Below, piece by piece: positions 9,020 to 18,112 of a DNA stretch of 41,290 bases (position 1 is its first letter; the number at the start of each line of letters is the position of its first letter). The DNA is from Bacteroidota bacterium (lineage in GTDB: Bacteria > Bacteroidota > Bacteroidia > UKL13-3). Below the pieces are notes generated by a model, which saw only the letters and a program-made list of their open reading frames with translations, made no database searches and was not told the DNA's origin. A program made the position numbers and the translations under genes. The DNA lies in the NCBI GenBank assembly GCA_027491355.1, contig JAIXWI010000041.1, positions 91,627 through 132,916 on the forward strand. The letters run 5' to 3'.

Positions 9020-11497
9020 ATGAATAATTCAATAGATAGAATGATGATGAGCACAATTCTTAACGATGAAACAGAGTCTGCGGATTTTATTTCGCTGCTC
9101 AGTCAAGAAGAAGAAGAAGTGCTCAATAAAGAAGATTTACCAGAAACACTGCCAATTTTACCGCTTAGAAATACAGTTTTGTTTCCTGGTGTAGTGATTC
9201 CAATAACTGTTGGCAGAGATAAATCTATTCAGTTACTTAAAGAAGCATACAAGAGCAATGACAAATTGGTGGGAGTTGTAACACAATTGAGTGCAGAAAC
9301 AGAAGATCCTGCTATGGCCGACTTGTACACCATAGGCACCATGGCTTCCATTGTTAGAATGATTAAAATGCCAGATGGCAGCACCATGGCAGTCATTCAA
9401 GGAAAAAGAAGGTTTCAATTGCAAAAACAAGTACAAGATTCCCCTTATTTGGTATGTGAGGTTAGTACATTGGCTGAAGAAGAATTTTTGAATGACGATG
9501 AGTCATTGGCAATGGTTGAATCTATCAAAGAAGTTTCGCAAAAAATCATAAGCATGTCACCTCACATGCCCAGTGAGGCTGCAATTGCAATAAAAAACAT
9601 CAAAACACCTAATTACTTGGTTAATTTTGTTGCTTCTAATTTAAATGCAGAAGTTCAAGTAAAACAGGCCATTTTGGAATTACTTGATTTTAAATCCAGG
9701 GCTTCAAAAGTCATGGAAGCCCTCAATAAAGATTATCAATTTACAGCACTAAAAGCGCAAATAGAAAATAAAGTAAGAGGCGATTTAGACAAACAACAAC
9801 GCGATTTCTTTTTACAACAACAAATCAAAGCCATTCAAGAAGAATTGGGCGGCGATTCACCTGAGAGAGAGATAGAAAATATGATGAAATTGGCTGCACA
9901 AAAAATGTGGTCAACAGAAGTCAATGAGTCTTTCTTAAAAGAATTAGAAAAATTGAGGCGAATCAACCCGATGGCACCAGATTATAGCATACAATTGAAT
10001 TACTTACAATTGTTGTTAGACTTGCCATGGAACGAAACAACTAAAGACAATTTTGACCTTAAAAAGGCTCAGAAAGTATTGGATGAAGACCATTTTGGAT
10101 TAGAGAAGGTTAAACAAAGAATTTTAGAATATTTGGCGGTTATCAAACTCAAAAAAGATTTAAAAAGTCCTATTCTTTGTTTATATGGACCTCCAGGTGT
10201 AGGTAAAACATCGCTGGGTAAATCAATTGCCAAGGCATTGGGACGTAAATATGCTAGAATTGCTTTGGGTGGTTTACATGATGAAAGCGAAATCAGAGGA
10301 CACCGCAGAACATACATTGGCGCAATGCCAGGTAGGATCATTCAAAACCTTAAAAAAATTAAAACATCAAATCCAGTTTTTGTTTTAGATGAGGTTGATA
10401 AAGTAGGGAGCACCTTTAGAGGAGATCCGTCGAGTGCCTTGTTAGAGGTACTTGACCCAGAACAAAATGCCAATTTCTATGACAATTATGTAGAGATTGA
10501 ATATGATTTGTCAAAGGTCATGTTCATTGCTACAGCTAATAATTTAGACAGTATACAGCCTGCATTGCTTGATAGGATGGAAATCATTGAAATAAATGGT
10601 TATACATTAGAAGAGAAAATTCAGATTGCGCAGAAATATCTAATTCCAAGACAAAAATTGAACCATGGTTTAGACAAAAATGATTTTGCGTTAACAGACA
10701 CTATCCTTGAAAAAATAATAGAGTCATATACCAGAGAGAGTGGGGTACGTGGACTTGAAAAACAAATTGCAGCAATTGCAAGGTTTTTTGCCAAAGAAAA
10801 AGTCATGAATAAAAAGTATGACAAATCGATGAATTTAGAGAAAGTACACCAAATTTTGGGCGCTGCCAGGATGGAAAAAGAATCCTACCAAGGTAATGAT
10901 GTTGCAGGTGTGGTAACAGGATTGGCTTGGACCAGCGTAGGAGGGGAGATACTGTTTGTTGAGTCAAGATTGACACCAGGGAAAGGGAAACTCACTTTAA
11001 CAGGTCACTTAGGAGAAGTGATGAAAGAATCGGCAGTTACAGCTTTAACTTTTTTAAAGTCTCAATGTGCTTATTTGGGAATAGAGGCAAAGGTTTTTGA
11101 CCATTTTGATTGTCACATTCATGTACCTGCAGGTGCAGTGCCAAAAGATGGTCCTTCAGCGGGCATTACCATGTTAACTTCTTTGGCATCAGTTTTTACA
11201 CAACGTAAAATAAAACCCAATTTGGCCATGACAGGTGAAATTACACTCAGAGGAAAAGTATTACCAATTGGAGGTGTAAAAGAAAAAATACTTGCAGCTA
11301 AGCGTGCCGGCATTACCGATATCATTTTATGTGAGGCAAATCGCAAAGACATTGAAGACATACAGCCTATATACTTGAAAGATTTAAATTTTCATTACGT
11401 GAACAATATGCTTCAGGTCATAGACATTGCATTGTTAGATGAGCAGGTTCCTGATGCCATTTCTTTAACCATCACAAAAGAAGATCACAAGGCTTAA
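9020..11497 (+). CDS. lon: ATP-dependent protease Lon
   Basis: 825 residues, usual for bacterial LonA. The N-terminal substrate-binding domain starts at about residue 45 (LPILPLRNTVLFPGVVIPI), followed by a coiled-coil region. The AAA+ module has Walker A GPPGVGKTS with Lys396 and a Walker B FVLDEVDK. The C-terminal protease domain holds the catalytic dyad Ser713 (PKDGPSAG) and Lys756 (GGVKEK), 43 residues apart as in E. coli Lon (Ser679/Lys722). It degrades misfolded and regulatory proteins in the cytoplasm. The ATG at 9020 gives an acidic N-terminal extension of about 40 residues (rich in Glu and Asp), common in Bacteroidota Lon. No heat-shock operator is evident upstream. Its TAA lies in a TTAA shared with the convergent MFS gene's stop (11494-11497). 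Confidence 0.97.
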   Translation: MNNSIDRMMMSTILNDETESADFISLLSQEEEEVLNKEDLPETLPILPLRNTVLFPGVVIPITVGRDKSIQLLKEAYKSNDKLVGVVTQLSAETEDPAMADLYTIGTMASIVRMIKMPDGSTMAVIQGKRRFQLQKQVQDSPYLVCEVSTLAEEEFLNDDESLAMVESIKEVSQKIISMSPHMPSEAAIAIKNIKTPNYLVNFVASNLNAEVQVKQAILELLDFKSRASKVMEALNKDYQFTALKAQIENKVRGDLDKQQRDFFLQQQIKAIQEELGGDSPEREIENMMKLAAQKMWSTEVNESFLKELEKLRRINPMAPDYSIQLNYLQLLLDLPWNETTKDNFDLKKAQKVLDEDHFGLEKVKQRILEYLAVIKLKKDLKSPILCLYGPPGVGKTSLGKSIAKALGRKYARIALGGLHDESEIRGHRRTYIGAMPGRIIQNLKKIKTSNPVFVLDEVDKVGSTFRGDPSSALLEVLDPEQNANFYDNYVEIEYDLSKVMFIATANNLDSIQPALLDRMEIIEINGYTLEEKIQIAQKYLIPRQKLNHGLDKNDFALTDTILEKIIESYTRESGVRGLEKQIAAIARFFAKEKVMNKKYDKSMNLEKVHQILGAARMEKESYQGNDVAGVVTGLAWTSVGGEILFVESRLTPGKGKLTLTGHLGEVMKESAVTALTFLKSQCAYLGIEAKVFDHFDCHIHVPAGAVPKDGPSAGITMLTSLASVFTQRKIKPNLAMTGEITLRGKVLPIGGVKEKILAAKRAGITDIILCEANRKDIEDIQPIYLKDLNFHYVNNMLQVIDIALLDEQVPDAISLTITKEDHKA

Positions 11498-12720
11498 TCG
11501 AACTGAAAAGTTCTAATGGCTTTGGCTTTTACATGGGTAATCCCAACAACCATTAGTGTAATTACTCCACCTCCAACAACGGCAGGTACAGTGCCAAAAA
11601 CTTTGGCTGCCAATCCGCTTTCAAAAGCACCAATTTCATTACTAGATCCAATAAACATGGTGTTTACAGCAGCTACACGTCCTCTCATTGCCGCTGGTGT
11701 CTGGGTTTGAATGATGGCAGACCTGATAACTACACTCACACTGTCAAACGCACCACTAAGAAATAACAAACATACAGACAAATAAAAACTTTCAGATAAA
11801 CCAAATGCAATCATGCACAAACCAAAAGCACCTACAACAAGTAATAACTTTTTTCCAGGGTTGTTTATTTTAGCTTGAAAGCTCATGAAAATCATTGTAA
11901 TGGCCGCACCTAAAGAAGGAGCAGCTTTTAAAATACCCAAACCAGTACTCCCTACTGCTAGAATTTCATTCGCAAAAATGGGTAAAAGGGCGGTAGCTCC
12001 ACCAAATAAAACCGAAAATAAATCTAAGGATAAAGCTGATAGAATTACCTTGTGTTTGAATACAAATTGCACACCGTCTTTTAAACGTTTGTACATAGAC
12101 TCTTTTTCAATAATTGGTGCCGGTTTAAAATCACCTTTTATATTAAGCAAACAAATGAATGCAGTTCCCTCCATGAGCAATACCATTTGAAAACAATGCT
12201 CTAAGTTAATTGAACTGTATAAAATTCCACCCAACGCGGGGCCAATAATTGCTGCAATTTGCCATGCTGTACTTTGAAGGGTTCCAGCTTTTACCAACTG
12301 GTTTTTGGTAACCAATGCTGGAATCATTGAAAAGGATGCTGGTCCATAAAAACCCCTTGCAATTCCACTCACAAAAACAAAAAAATACAAACTTTGAATT
12401 TGCATAGCTTGGTCTAACTCAAAAATATTGGTACTGAATAATTGCATTCCAATTGAGCTCAACAATAGCAAAATCATACAACCAATGAGAATGTTTTTTT
12501 TATTTTGACTGTCTGCTAAATGCCCTGCATACAATGCTACACCGAGTGCTGGAATAGCCTCTGTAAGCCCAATTAAACCTAATGACAAGGGGTCATGGCT
12601 AAGGTTATATATTTTCCATGCAACCAAAATGGCTTGCATTTGAATACCAAAGGTTAAAAAGAAACGGGTACCTAAAAATAAAGTAAAGTAACGGTTTTTG
12701 AAAAGTGAAGTATGCTCCAT
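11494..12720 (-). CDS. MFS transporter (enterobactin exporter/DHA-like)
   Basis: 408 residues from the ATG at 12720, which shares its A with the TAA of the upstream permease (TAATG). That indicates translational coupling and decides this start over a TTG nine codons upstream. The protein has about 12 hydrophobic helices. The loop after helix 2 carries an MFS-like GHLADSQNKK motif, and a basic loop after helix 6 reads ...MYKRLKDGVQFVFKHK. The RGR motif near residue 350 (QTPAAMRGRVAAVNTMF) is typical of the MFS_3/EntS-like group of exporters. The substrate cannot be predicted. Being last in a unit with an ABC-2 ATPase and permease suggests a shared export or resistance role, but that is inference. 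Confidence 0.85.
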   Translation of the reverse strand: MEHTSLFKNRYFTLFLGTRFFLTFGIQMQAILVAWKIYNLSHDPLSLGLIGLTEAIPALGVALYAGHLADSQNKKNILIGCMILLLLSSIGMQLFSTNIFELDQAMQIQSLYFFVFVSGIARGFYGPASFSMIPALVTKNQLVKAGTLQSTAWQIAAIIGPALGGILYSSINLEHCFQMVLLMEGTAFICLLNIKGDFKPAPIIEKESMYKRLKDGVQFVFKHKVILSALSLDLFSVLFGGATALLPIFANEILAVGSTGLGILKAAPSLGAAITMIFMSFQAKINNPGKKLLLVVGAFGLCMIAFGLSESFYLSVCLLFLSGAFDSVSVVIRSAIIQTQTPAAMRGRVAAVNTMFIGSSNEIGAFESGLAAKVFGTVPAVVGGGVITLMVVGITHVKAKAIRTFQFD

Positions 12721-14021
12721 TAGTTGCTTTGTCTGAACATTTTCCAAAATGTTTTATAAGTAGTTTTGTTACCATAACTCAACAAACCTACACGGTAAAT
12801 TTTTCCCGCAAACCAAACGCTCAACATGAAACCTATACACAAACTAACCAATGAACAAACTAGCTCAATAGTTGGAACCCCATAGGGTATTCTTACCATC
12901 ATCACTACCGGAGATGTAAAAGGCAGCATAGATAAGAATGAAGTTAAGAAACCATCAGGGTTTGTGCCTATGATACTCTGTGAATAGATTAAACTAAAAA
13001 CCAATGGCATGGTAATTGGCATCATAAACTGTTGGGTGTCTGTATCATTGTCTACAGCAGCACCAATTGCTGCAAACAAGGCGCCATAAAACAAATAGCC
13101 ACCTATAAAGTAACAAATAAACAGGCTAAATAATAAGGGTAAATTCAGTTCAAATAACCATTCCATTCCAATATTTTGAGATATTTGTTGTATTTGTGCA
13201 CTGTTTTGCAAACTACTTTCAAAGTTACTTTGTACCATTTGACCAATCACACCAGAAAGTGGTCCCATTAAACCTAGGCAAACAATTACCCATATAAGAA
13301 ACTGAGTCATACCAACACCTGCAATACCTATTATTTTGCCATACATTAATTCTGTAGGTTTAACAGAAGAAACTAAAATTTCAACTATTCGGCTCGATTT
13401 TTCTTCGATAGCACCTCTCATTACTTGAACGCCGTATAAGAAAATAAAAATATAAATAACAAATGCCATGATAAAACCAATCAAAGCTCCCATTTCTGAA
13501 TGATTAGCTTTTGTGAGGTTGTCTTTAATTTGCACCGTGTTGATATGTGTTGCCATTTGATTGATTTGTTCAATCAATTCTGGAGAAATACCGTTTTCGA
13601 TGAGTTTGTTTTGTTGAATTTGTTGGGTAAGTGTATTGGCTACTTTTTCTTTTATAAAAAATCCAATATTGTCTAAACTGTATAAATTAAATTCAGGTAA
13701 CTGTTGAGGGTTCTTTTTTACCTCAAGTATAAGGTCGTAATTACCTGAATTCAGTTCTTCTTCATATTTTTTTTGATTGGTAAGTTTAAATTCAAATAAA
13801 ATAGATTTTTCTTGAGGAAGATTTTGTTTTAAAAAATTTTCAGCATCAACAACTAGAAGTCGGTATGGTTTATCAGGGGTTTGTTGTTTGATGTTTAAAT
13901 AAAAAATAATTCCATAAAAGGCTAGCAACAGTAAAGGAGAAAGCAATGTCATGACAATAAACGAGCGCTTTCTTACCCTAGTGAGGAATTCCCTTTTAGC
14001 TATCAATATTATTTTATGCAT
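12720..14021 (-). CDS. ABC-2 type transporter permease (NatB-like)
   Basis: 433 residues from the ATG at 14021, which overlaps the end of the ATPase gene by 8 nt (ATGCATAA). Longer TTG/ATG extensions upstream would overlap more and are less natural. The N-terminus is basic and contains IAKREFLTRVRKRSF, a hallmark of NatB-like ABC-2 permeases, then one membrane helix (about residues 20-42), a periplasmic domain of about 130 residues, and five or six helices in the C-terminal half. EEKSSRIVEILVSSVKP, typical of this family, sits after the second helix. It would pair with the ATPase encoded upstream as a homodimeric exporter, with Na+, drugs or lipids as possible substrates. The TAA overlaps the ATG of the MFS gene. 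Confidence 0.87.
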   Translation of the reverse strand: MHKIILIAKREFLTRVRKRSFIVMTLLSPLLLLAFYGIIFYLNIKQQTPDKPYRLLVVDAENFLKQNLPQEKSILFEFKLTNQKKYEEELNSGNYDLILEVKKNPQQLPEFNLYSLDNIGFFIKEKVANTLTQQIQQNKLIENGISPELIEQINQMATHINTVQIKDNLTKANHSEMGALIGFIMAFVIYIFIFLYGVQVMRGAIEEKSSRIVEILVSSVKPTELMYGKIIGIAGVGMTQFLIWVIVCLGLMGPLSGVIGQMVQSNFESSLQNSAQIQQISQNIGMEWLFELNLPLLFSLFICYFIGGYLFYGALFAAIGAAVDNDTDTQQFMMPITMPLVFSLIYSQSIIGTNPDGFLTSFLSMLPFTSPVVMMVRIPYGVPTIELVCSLVSLCIGFMLSVWFAGKIYRVGLLSYGNKTTYKTFWKMFRQSN

Positions 14022-14928
14022 GTGAGTGATTGTTTTGAGCAACTGCTTCAATAAAAATTGAATTCATGCTAGGTTGGTGTTGTTTGATACTTTTAATAGC
14101 AATATTTTGATGCATTAGTTCTGCCAGTATTTGATTGAGCGAAACTGTTGTAAAAGGTTTAATGAGCAGCATTGAAGCATTGTTTTCTAAAATTTGCTCG
14201 AAGTGAAAAACAGTATTATTTTGGGGTTGATTGCCTTCATACTCCAAAACCCATTCATTTTTGGTAAAAGCTTTTTGTATTTGATTGAATTCCCCATCAA
14301 GTATGACTCTTCCCTGATTGATCAATGCGAGGTGATCGCACAGCAATTCCACTGTTTCCATTCTATGGCTCGATAAAATAATACTGGTACCCTGTGCTTT
14401 CAATGATTTAATTTCTTCTTGTAAAAGTTGTGCATGAATAGGGTCAAATCCTGAAAATGGTTCATCTAAAATAAGTAGTTTTGGGTTGTGTATCAAAGAG
14501 GCCATCAATTGAACTTTCTGCTGCATTCCTTTTGAAAGTTCCTCGGCAGGTTTGTTCAGCAGATGTGCTAAGTCAAATTTTAGGGCCCATTTTTTGATTG
14601 CTTGTTTGGCTTGTATGTATGGAATATTTTTAAGTGCAGCAAAAAATAACAATTGTTCCTCTAACCCCATTTTTTTGTATAGACCTCTTTCCTCTGGCAA
14701 ATAGCCCATGTGGTAAACATCTTTCATTAACAAGGGTTTACCATCAAACAATACTGAACCGCTGTCAGCTTCAATGATTTTGGTTAAAATTCGAATAAGG
14801 GTTGTTTTGCCAGCGCCATTTGGTCCAAGCAGGCCAAAAATAGAAGCTTCAGGAATGTTTATATTGATATTGTCAAGTATCAACTTGCCCTGAAAATACT
14901 TACAAATATTATTAGTTTCAATTATCAT
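14014..14928 (-). CDS. ABC transporter ATP-binding protein (NatA-like)
   Basis: 304 residues: one nucleotide-binding domain (about 1-215) plus a C-terminal extension of about 85 residues typical of ABC-2 exporter ATPases (DUF4162-like). Walker A is GPNGAGKTT near residue 35, the signature LSKGMQQKV is near 136, Walker B is LLILDEPFSGFDP, and the switch His is in SSHRME. It powers the permease encoded immediately downstream. First gene of a three-gene unit (ATPase, permease, MFS) with overlapping reading frames. The 111-nt region upstream is shared with the divergent small barrel gene at 15040 and holds the promoters for both directions. Confidence 0.92.
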   Translation of the reverse strand: MIIETNNICKYFQGKLILDNININIPEASIFGLLGPNGAGKTTLIRILTKIIEADSGSVLFDGKPLLMKDVYHMGYLPEERGLYKKMGLEEQLLFFAALKNIPYIQAKQAIKKWALKFDLAHLLNKPAEELSKGMQQKVQLMASLIHNPKLLILDEPFSGFDPIHAQLLQEEIKSLKAQGTSIILSSHRMETVELLCDHLALINQGRVILDGEFNQIQKAFTKNEWVLEYEGNQPQNNTVFHFEQILENNASMLLIKPFTTVSLNQILAELMHQNIAIKSIKQHQPSMNSIFIEAVAQNNHSHA

Positions 14929-15004
14929 TAGTGTGTTTTTTTAGAAGCATAGAACCATTTTTTTCTTTTTTTAGAACAAGTAATTAATAAAACCTTAAAT
15001 AGGG

Positions 15005-15012
15005 TATCTTTG
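15005..15012 (+). promoter_or_regulatory. -7 promoter box of the small barrel gene
   Basis: TATCTTTG is a perfect Bacteroidota TAnnTTTG box 27 nt before the ATG at 15040, giving a leader of about 20 nt. The -33 half is not obvious (an A/T-rich run lies there). Confidence 0.45.
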
Positions 15013-15039
15013 CTTTTCAATTTCAATTTAAAATTAGAA

Positions 15040-15801
15040 ATGCAATTACGCCTCTTATTGGTATGCTTTACTGTGATTCAAACTTTCCATTTATTGGCAC
15101 AAAGTAATGAATTCAGCAAATATATTTTAAATTCTAGGATTGGAATTGGAACGGGTATTAATTTATATACAGGCACTGCAGGTGATGCAAAAATTACATT
15201 TGCAAAAGGAAATTATTCTGAGCTTAAAAACGCCACTGATTTTTTTGTATTAACAAAGTTAAATTCAAAATGGGATGTCGGTTTCAGATACACTCAAGGA
15301 CATTTATGGAGTTTTTTTGTAAATAGTCAGATTTTGGCTTTTGAGGCGCACACTCAAGATATTCAAATCATTGCAAACAGAGATATAACTCCTGCATTTT
15401 TTAATGGTTATCAATTTAGTTTAGAAGCATTATTTGGAGCTGGATTTGCCAATTTTCAATCTAAAATGTACTCAACAGATCCAAGTGTTTCGGCTTTCAG
15501 CACCAGTATTGGATATGGCAGGAACGAAACTAATGCTGCAGGCATTCAATTACATCAAGCATCTACCATCAATACATTTTTAATCAGTACTGGTTTAAAG
15601 TTAAATTACCACATTCATAGTTTAGTAAACATCTTTTGGGAATCAAGATTAAACCTAACCTCAACGGGCAAACTTTCTGGCAATATGTTTAGAAAATCTA
15701 ATATACCCCCTGATGCTTTCTGGAGTAACTTGATAGGCTTAGAATTTAGTTTAGGTCGGAATAAAAACAACAGCAAAAGAATCAGTTGTCCGCGTTTTTA
15801 A
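15040..15801 (+). CDS. hypothetical outer-membrane beta-barrel protein
   Basis: 253 residues from the ATG at 15040. This start opens into a signal peptide ([21 protein letters not shown], cleavage near AQ-SNEF) and lies at a normal distance from a -7 box; the TTG ten codons upstream is unlikely. After the signal the protein consists of alternating hydrophobic/polar strands rich in Tyr, Phe and Asn (for example the [17 protein letters not shown] and [19 protein letters not shown] stretches), as in small 8-10 strand outer-membrane barrels. I do not recognise a specific family or function. Its TAA lies in a TTAA shared with the stop of the convergent dnaJ (15798-15801). Confidence 0.7.
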   Translation: MQLRLLLVCFTVIQTFHLLAQSNEFSKYILNSRIGIGTGINLYTGTAGDAKITFAKGNYSELKNATDFFVLTKLNSKWDVGFRYTQGHLWSFFVNSQILAFEAHTQDIQIIANRDITPAFFNGYQFSLEALFGAGFANFQSKMYSTDPSVSAFSTSIGYGRNETNAAGIQLHQASTINTFLISTGLKLNYHIHSLVNIFWESRLNLTSTGKLSGNMFRKSNIPPDAFWSNLIGLEFSLGRNKNNSKRISCPRF

Positions 15802-16949
15802 TTGAAGAAATCACGCATACGGTCGAAAAAATTTCTTTCATTTGCTTCAGGCTTTGGCTCAAAATTTTCAGCACCTCTCAACTTCTCAAGGAGTGCTTTT
15901 TCTTCAGCATTCAATTTTTGGGGTGTCCAAACATTTACATGAATCAATTGGTCTCCAGCATAGCTTTTTGGACCATTTACTTCTGGTAAGCCTTTTCCTT
16001 TGAGTCTTAATATTTTTCCAGCTTGAATACCCGCATCTATTTTTAACTTAACTTTCCCTGTAACCGTTGGAATTTCAACATGAGTTCCAAGCGCAGCATC
16101 TGCAAAGTTTAAGAATAAATCGTAAACCACATTGTTACCATCCCTTTTTAAAACAGGGTCTTCAATTTCCTCAATTAAAATGATTAAATCGCCTGGTATA
16201 CCACCTCTTTCGGGTGCATTCCCCTTTCCGCTCATGCTCAATTGCATACCTTCTGAAACACCAGCAGGTATTTGAACCGAGATGATTTCTTCACCTTCAG
16301 TTCTACCGCTACCTCTACATGAAGTACATTTATTGGTAACAACATTTCCTTCCCCATTACAAGTAGGACATGTACTGGTTGTTTGCATTTGTCCTAAGAA
16401 AGTTTGGGTTACTTTTCTTACTTGTCCTGCGCCACCGCATGTGCCACATGTATTAAAAGAAGATTTGTCTTTAGCTCCATTTCCTCCACAACTTTTACAT
16501 GCAACTTGTTTGGTTACTTTAATTTGCTTGGTTACTCCAGTAGCTATTTCCTGAAGGGTTAGTTTTACTTTCACCCTCAAGTTTCCACCCACCCTTTGTC
16601 TTGTGCCACCCCTTCGACCTCCACCTCCAAAAAAGGAATCAAAAGGACTCCCATCTCCAAAAATATCTCCAAATTGACTGAAAATATCATCCATGTTCAT
16701 GTGTTGACCGCCGCCACCGCCGCCGCCCATTGCTTGGTGACCAAAACGATCGTATTTGGCTTTTTTATTGGCATCGCTTAGCACCTCATATGCCTCTGCA
16801 GCCTCTTTGAACTTGTCTTCGGCTTCCTTGTTACCCGGATTTTTATCAGGGTGAAACTTGATAGCCATTTGACGGTAAGCTTTTTTTATTTCTTCAGGGC
16901 TTGCATTCCTAGAAACGCCTAATACTTCGTAATAATCTCTTTTTGACAT
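15798..16949 (-). CDS. dnaJ: chaperone DnaJ
   Basis: 383 residues with the full type I DnaJ layout. The J-domain (residues 1-70) carries the HPD motif His33-Pro34-Asp35, which stimulates DnaK ATPase. A Gly/Phe-rich linker (about 75-118) includes a run of Gly. The zinc-binding domain has four CxxCxGxG motifs ([32 protein letters not shown]), and the C-terminal substrate-binding domains follow. It acts in the cytoplasm with DnaK and GrpE. It lies 18 nt downstream of grpE in the same orientation, so the two are co-transcribed. dnaK itself is not in this window. Confidence 0.98.
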   Translation of the reverse strand: MSKRDYYEVLGVSRNASPEEIKKAYRQMAIKFHPDKNPGNKEAEDKFKEAAEAYEVLSDANKKAKYDRFGHQAMGGGGGGGQHMNMDDIFSQFGDIFGDGSPFDSFFGGGGRRGGTRQRVGGNLRVKVKLTLQEIATGVTKQIKVTKQVACKSCGGNGAKDKSSFNTCGTCGGAGQVRKVTQTFLGQMQTTSTCPTCNGEGNVVTNKCTSCRGSGRTEGEEIISVQIPAGVSEGMQLSMSGKGNAPERGGIPGDLIILIEEIEDPVLKRDGNNVVYDLFLNFADAALGTHVEIPTVTGKVKLKIDAGIQAGKILRLKGKGLPEVNGPKSYAGDQLIHVNVWTPQKLNAEEKALLEKLRGAENFEPKPEANERNFFDRMRDFFN

Positions 16950-16967
16950 GAATGTTTACAGCTTTTT

Positions 16968-17540
16968 TTATTCTCCTACAACTACCTTAGCAAAACGAAT
17001 AACTTTATCATTTAAAAAATAACCTTTTTCTAGGGTATCAATGATTTTCCCTTTTAAGTCTTCAGATGGGGCTGGTATTTTAGTGATGGCTTCGTGAAAT
17101 TCACTGTCAAAGATTTTTTGATCAGTTTCCATTTCTTTTAGGCCTTTTTGATGTAAAATATTTTTGAGTTTGTTGTGCACCAAATCAATACCGGTTTTAA
17201 CGGCCTCAAAACCTTCTGTGGTTTGAATAGATTTTTGAGCCCTGTCAAAATCATCTAAAACAGGTAAGAGAGAAACCAATGTTTCTTGGTTAGCACTTTT
17301 TAACAAATCTGCTCTTTCTTTGGTGGTTCTACGTTTGAAATTTTCAAATTCTGAATACAAACGTAAATATTTGTCTTGAACTTCTGTCAGTTCACCTTGA
17401 AGCTTAGAAACAGGGTCTAGTGTTGTTTCAGCAGCATTCGTTTCTTGATTTTCAGGTGAACCTATGTTGTCATTTCCGCTGTTGTCTAGCATCTCAGCAC
17501 TTTCTTCGTTATGGTTATTTGTTTGTTCTGTTGGGTTCAT
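16968..17540 (-). CDS. grpE: nucleotide exchange factor GrpE
   Basis: 190 residues. An acidic, Asn/Glu-rich disordered N-terminus (1-45) is followed by a long coiled coil (about 48-110) containing the typical YLRLYSEFENFKRRTTKE segment. The C-terminal beta domain ends in FxLNDKVIRFAKVVVGE, the conserved GrpE tail. It releases ADP from DnaK. ATG at 17540. The gene is 65 nt downstream of the thioredoxin-fold gene. That gap holds a tandem 8-mer (17589-17604) that could be regulatory, while no CIRCE inverted repeat is visible. Forms an operon with dnaJ. Confidence 0.96.
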   Translation of the reverse strand: MNPTEQTNNHNEESAEMLDNSGNDNIGSPENQETNAAETTLDPVSKLQGELTEVQDKYLRLYSEFENFKRRTTKERADLLKSANQETLVSLLPVLDDFDRAQKSIQTTEGFEAVKTGIDLVHNKLKNILHQKGLKEMETDQKIFDSEFHEAITKIPAPSEDLKGKIIDTLEKGYFLNDKVIRFAKVVVGE

Positions 17541-17588
17541 TTGATACTTTTTTTCATTGTTTGTTCAAAGAGTTTGCCAATGCTGTTT

Positions 17589-17604
17589 TTGTGACAATGT
17601 GACA
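17589..17604 (-). promoter_or_regulatory. tandem TGTCACA repeat upstream of grpE
   Basis: On the minus strand the sequence reads TGTCACAT-TGTCACAA, two 8-mers in direct tandem, starting just after the stop of the upstream gene and about 50 nt before the grpE ATG. The position suits a regulator or sigma-factor site, but no known consensus is assigned and it may be chance. Confidence 0.25.
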
Positions 17605-17605
17605 T

Positions 17606-18112
17606 CTATTGAAAGCTTCTCATAAGATTTTCAAGACTATCTGCATCGATGTTTTGAGCTATAACAATACCCTTTTCATTCAATAAAAAATTTGAGGGTA
17701 TACCTTTTAACTTTAGTTGTTTTACCAATTGGCCATCCCAACCTTTTGAATCACAAAAATGGTTGGCCCAATTGAGCCTATCTTTTTTGAGTGCTAAGCG
17801 CATTTCAGCTTCTTCTGTATCAATACTGACTGAAACAATTTCAAAGCCAACAGCTTCTTTAAAAGTTTGATCACGGTATATTGAATAAATGGGTACCTGT
17901 TTCAATTGCATTTTACGGCTTTCTTCATTCCATGAGGCCCAAAAATTGACCAGCACATAACTGCCTTTTAAGTCAGTTAATTTGTAATTTTTATCAAACA
18001 TTCCCACAAAGTTGAAATCAGGAAATACAAATGTTTGATCTGAAAAGGTTTCAGTTCCTTTAAATGAAAATACAAATAAACTAAAGACTAAAAAGATTTT
18101 TCTAATTGACAT
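17606..18112 (-). CDS. TlpA/AhpC-like thioredoxin-fold protein lacking the CXXC active site
   Basis: 168 residues with an N-terminal signal peptide or anchor (about residues 1-22). The rest fits the redoxin/TlpA fold: PDFNFVGMFDKNYKLTDLKGSYVLVNFWASW, then a VSVSIDTE strand and the cis-Pro loop KGIPSNFLLNEKG (Pro139). The position where this family has WCxxC reads W61-N-E-E-S-R, so both redox cysteines are gone; the only Cys in the mature protein is Cys120. It is therefore unlikely to be a thiol-disulfide reductase and may be a structural or binding relative. Its ATG shares a base with the murA stop (TGATG), indicating translational coupling. Function unknown. Confidence 0.8.
   Translation of the reverse strand: MSIRKIFLVFSLFVFSFKGTETFSDQTFVFPDFNFVGMFDKNYKLTDLKGSYVLVNFWASWNEESRKMQLKQVPIYSIYRDQTFKEAVGFEIVSVSIDTEEAEMRLALKKDRLNWANHFCDSKGWDGQLVKQLKLKGIPSNFLLNEKGIVIAQNIDADSLENLMRSFQ

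Noticed and set aside
12721-12747. A longer start (TTG) for the MFS transporter
   Set aside because: The ATG at 12720 forms a TAATG junction with the permease stop and gives a normal MFS N-terminus.
14022-14051. A longer start for the ABC permease
   Set aside because: The ATG at 14021 makes the standard 8-nt overlap with the ATPase stop, and the family motif IAKREF follows directly.
16282-16781. Plus-strand open frames of 90 and 61 codons inside dnaJ
   Set aside because: They are antisense shadows of the Gly- and Cys-rich part of dnaJ, with no family features or start signals.
17541-17605. Search for a CIRCE heat-shock operator before grpE
   Set aside because: No TTAGCACTC-N9-GAGTGCTAA-like inverted repeat is present.
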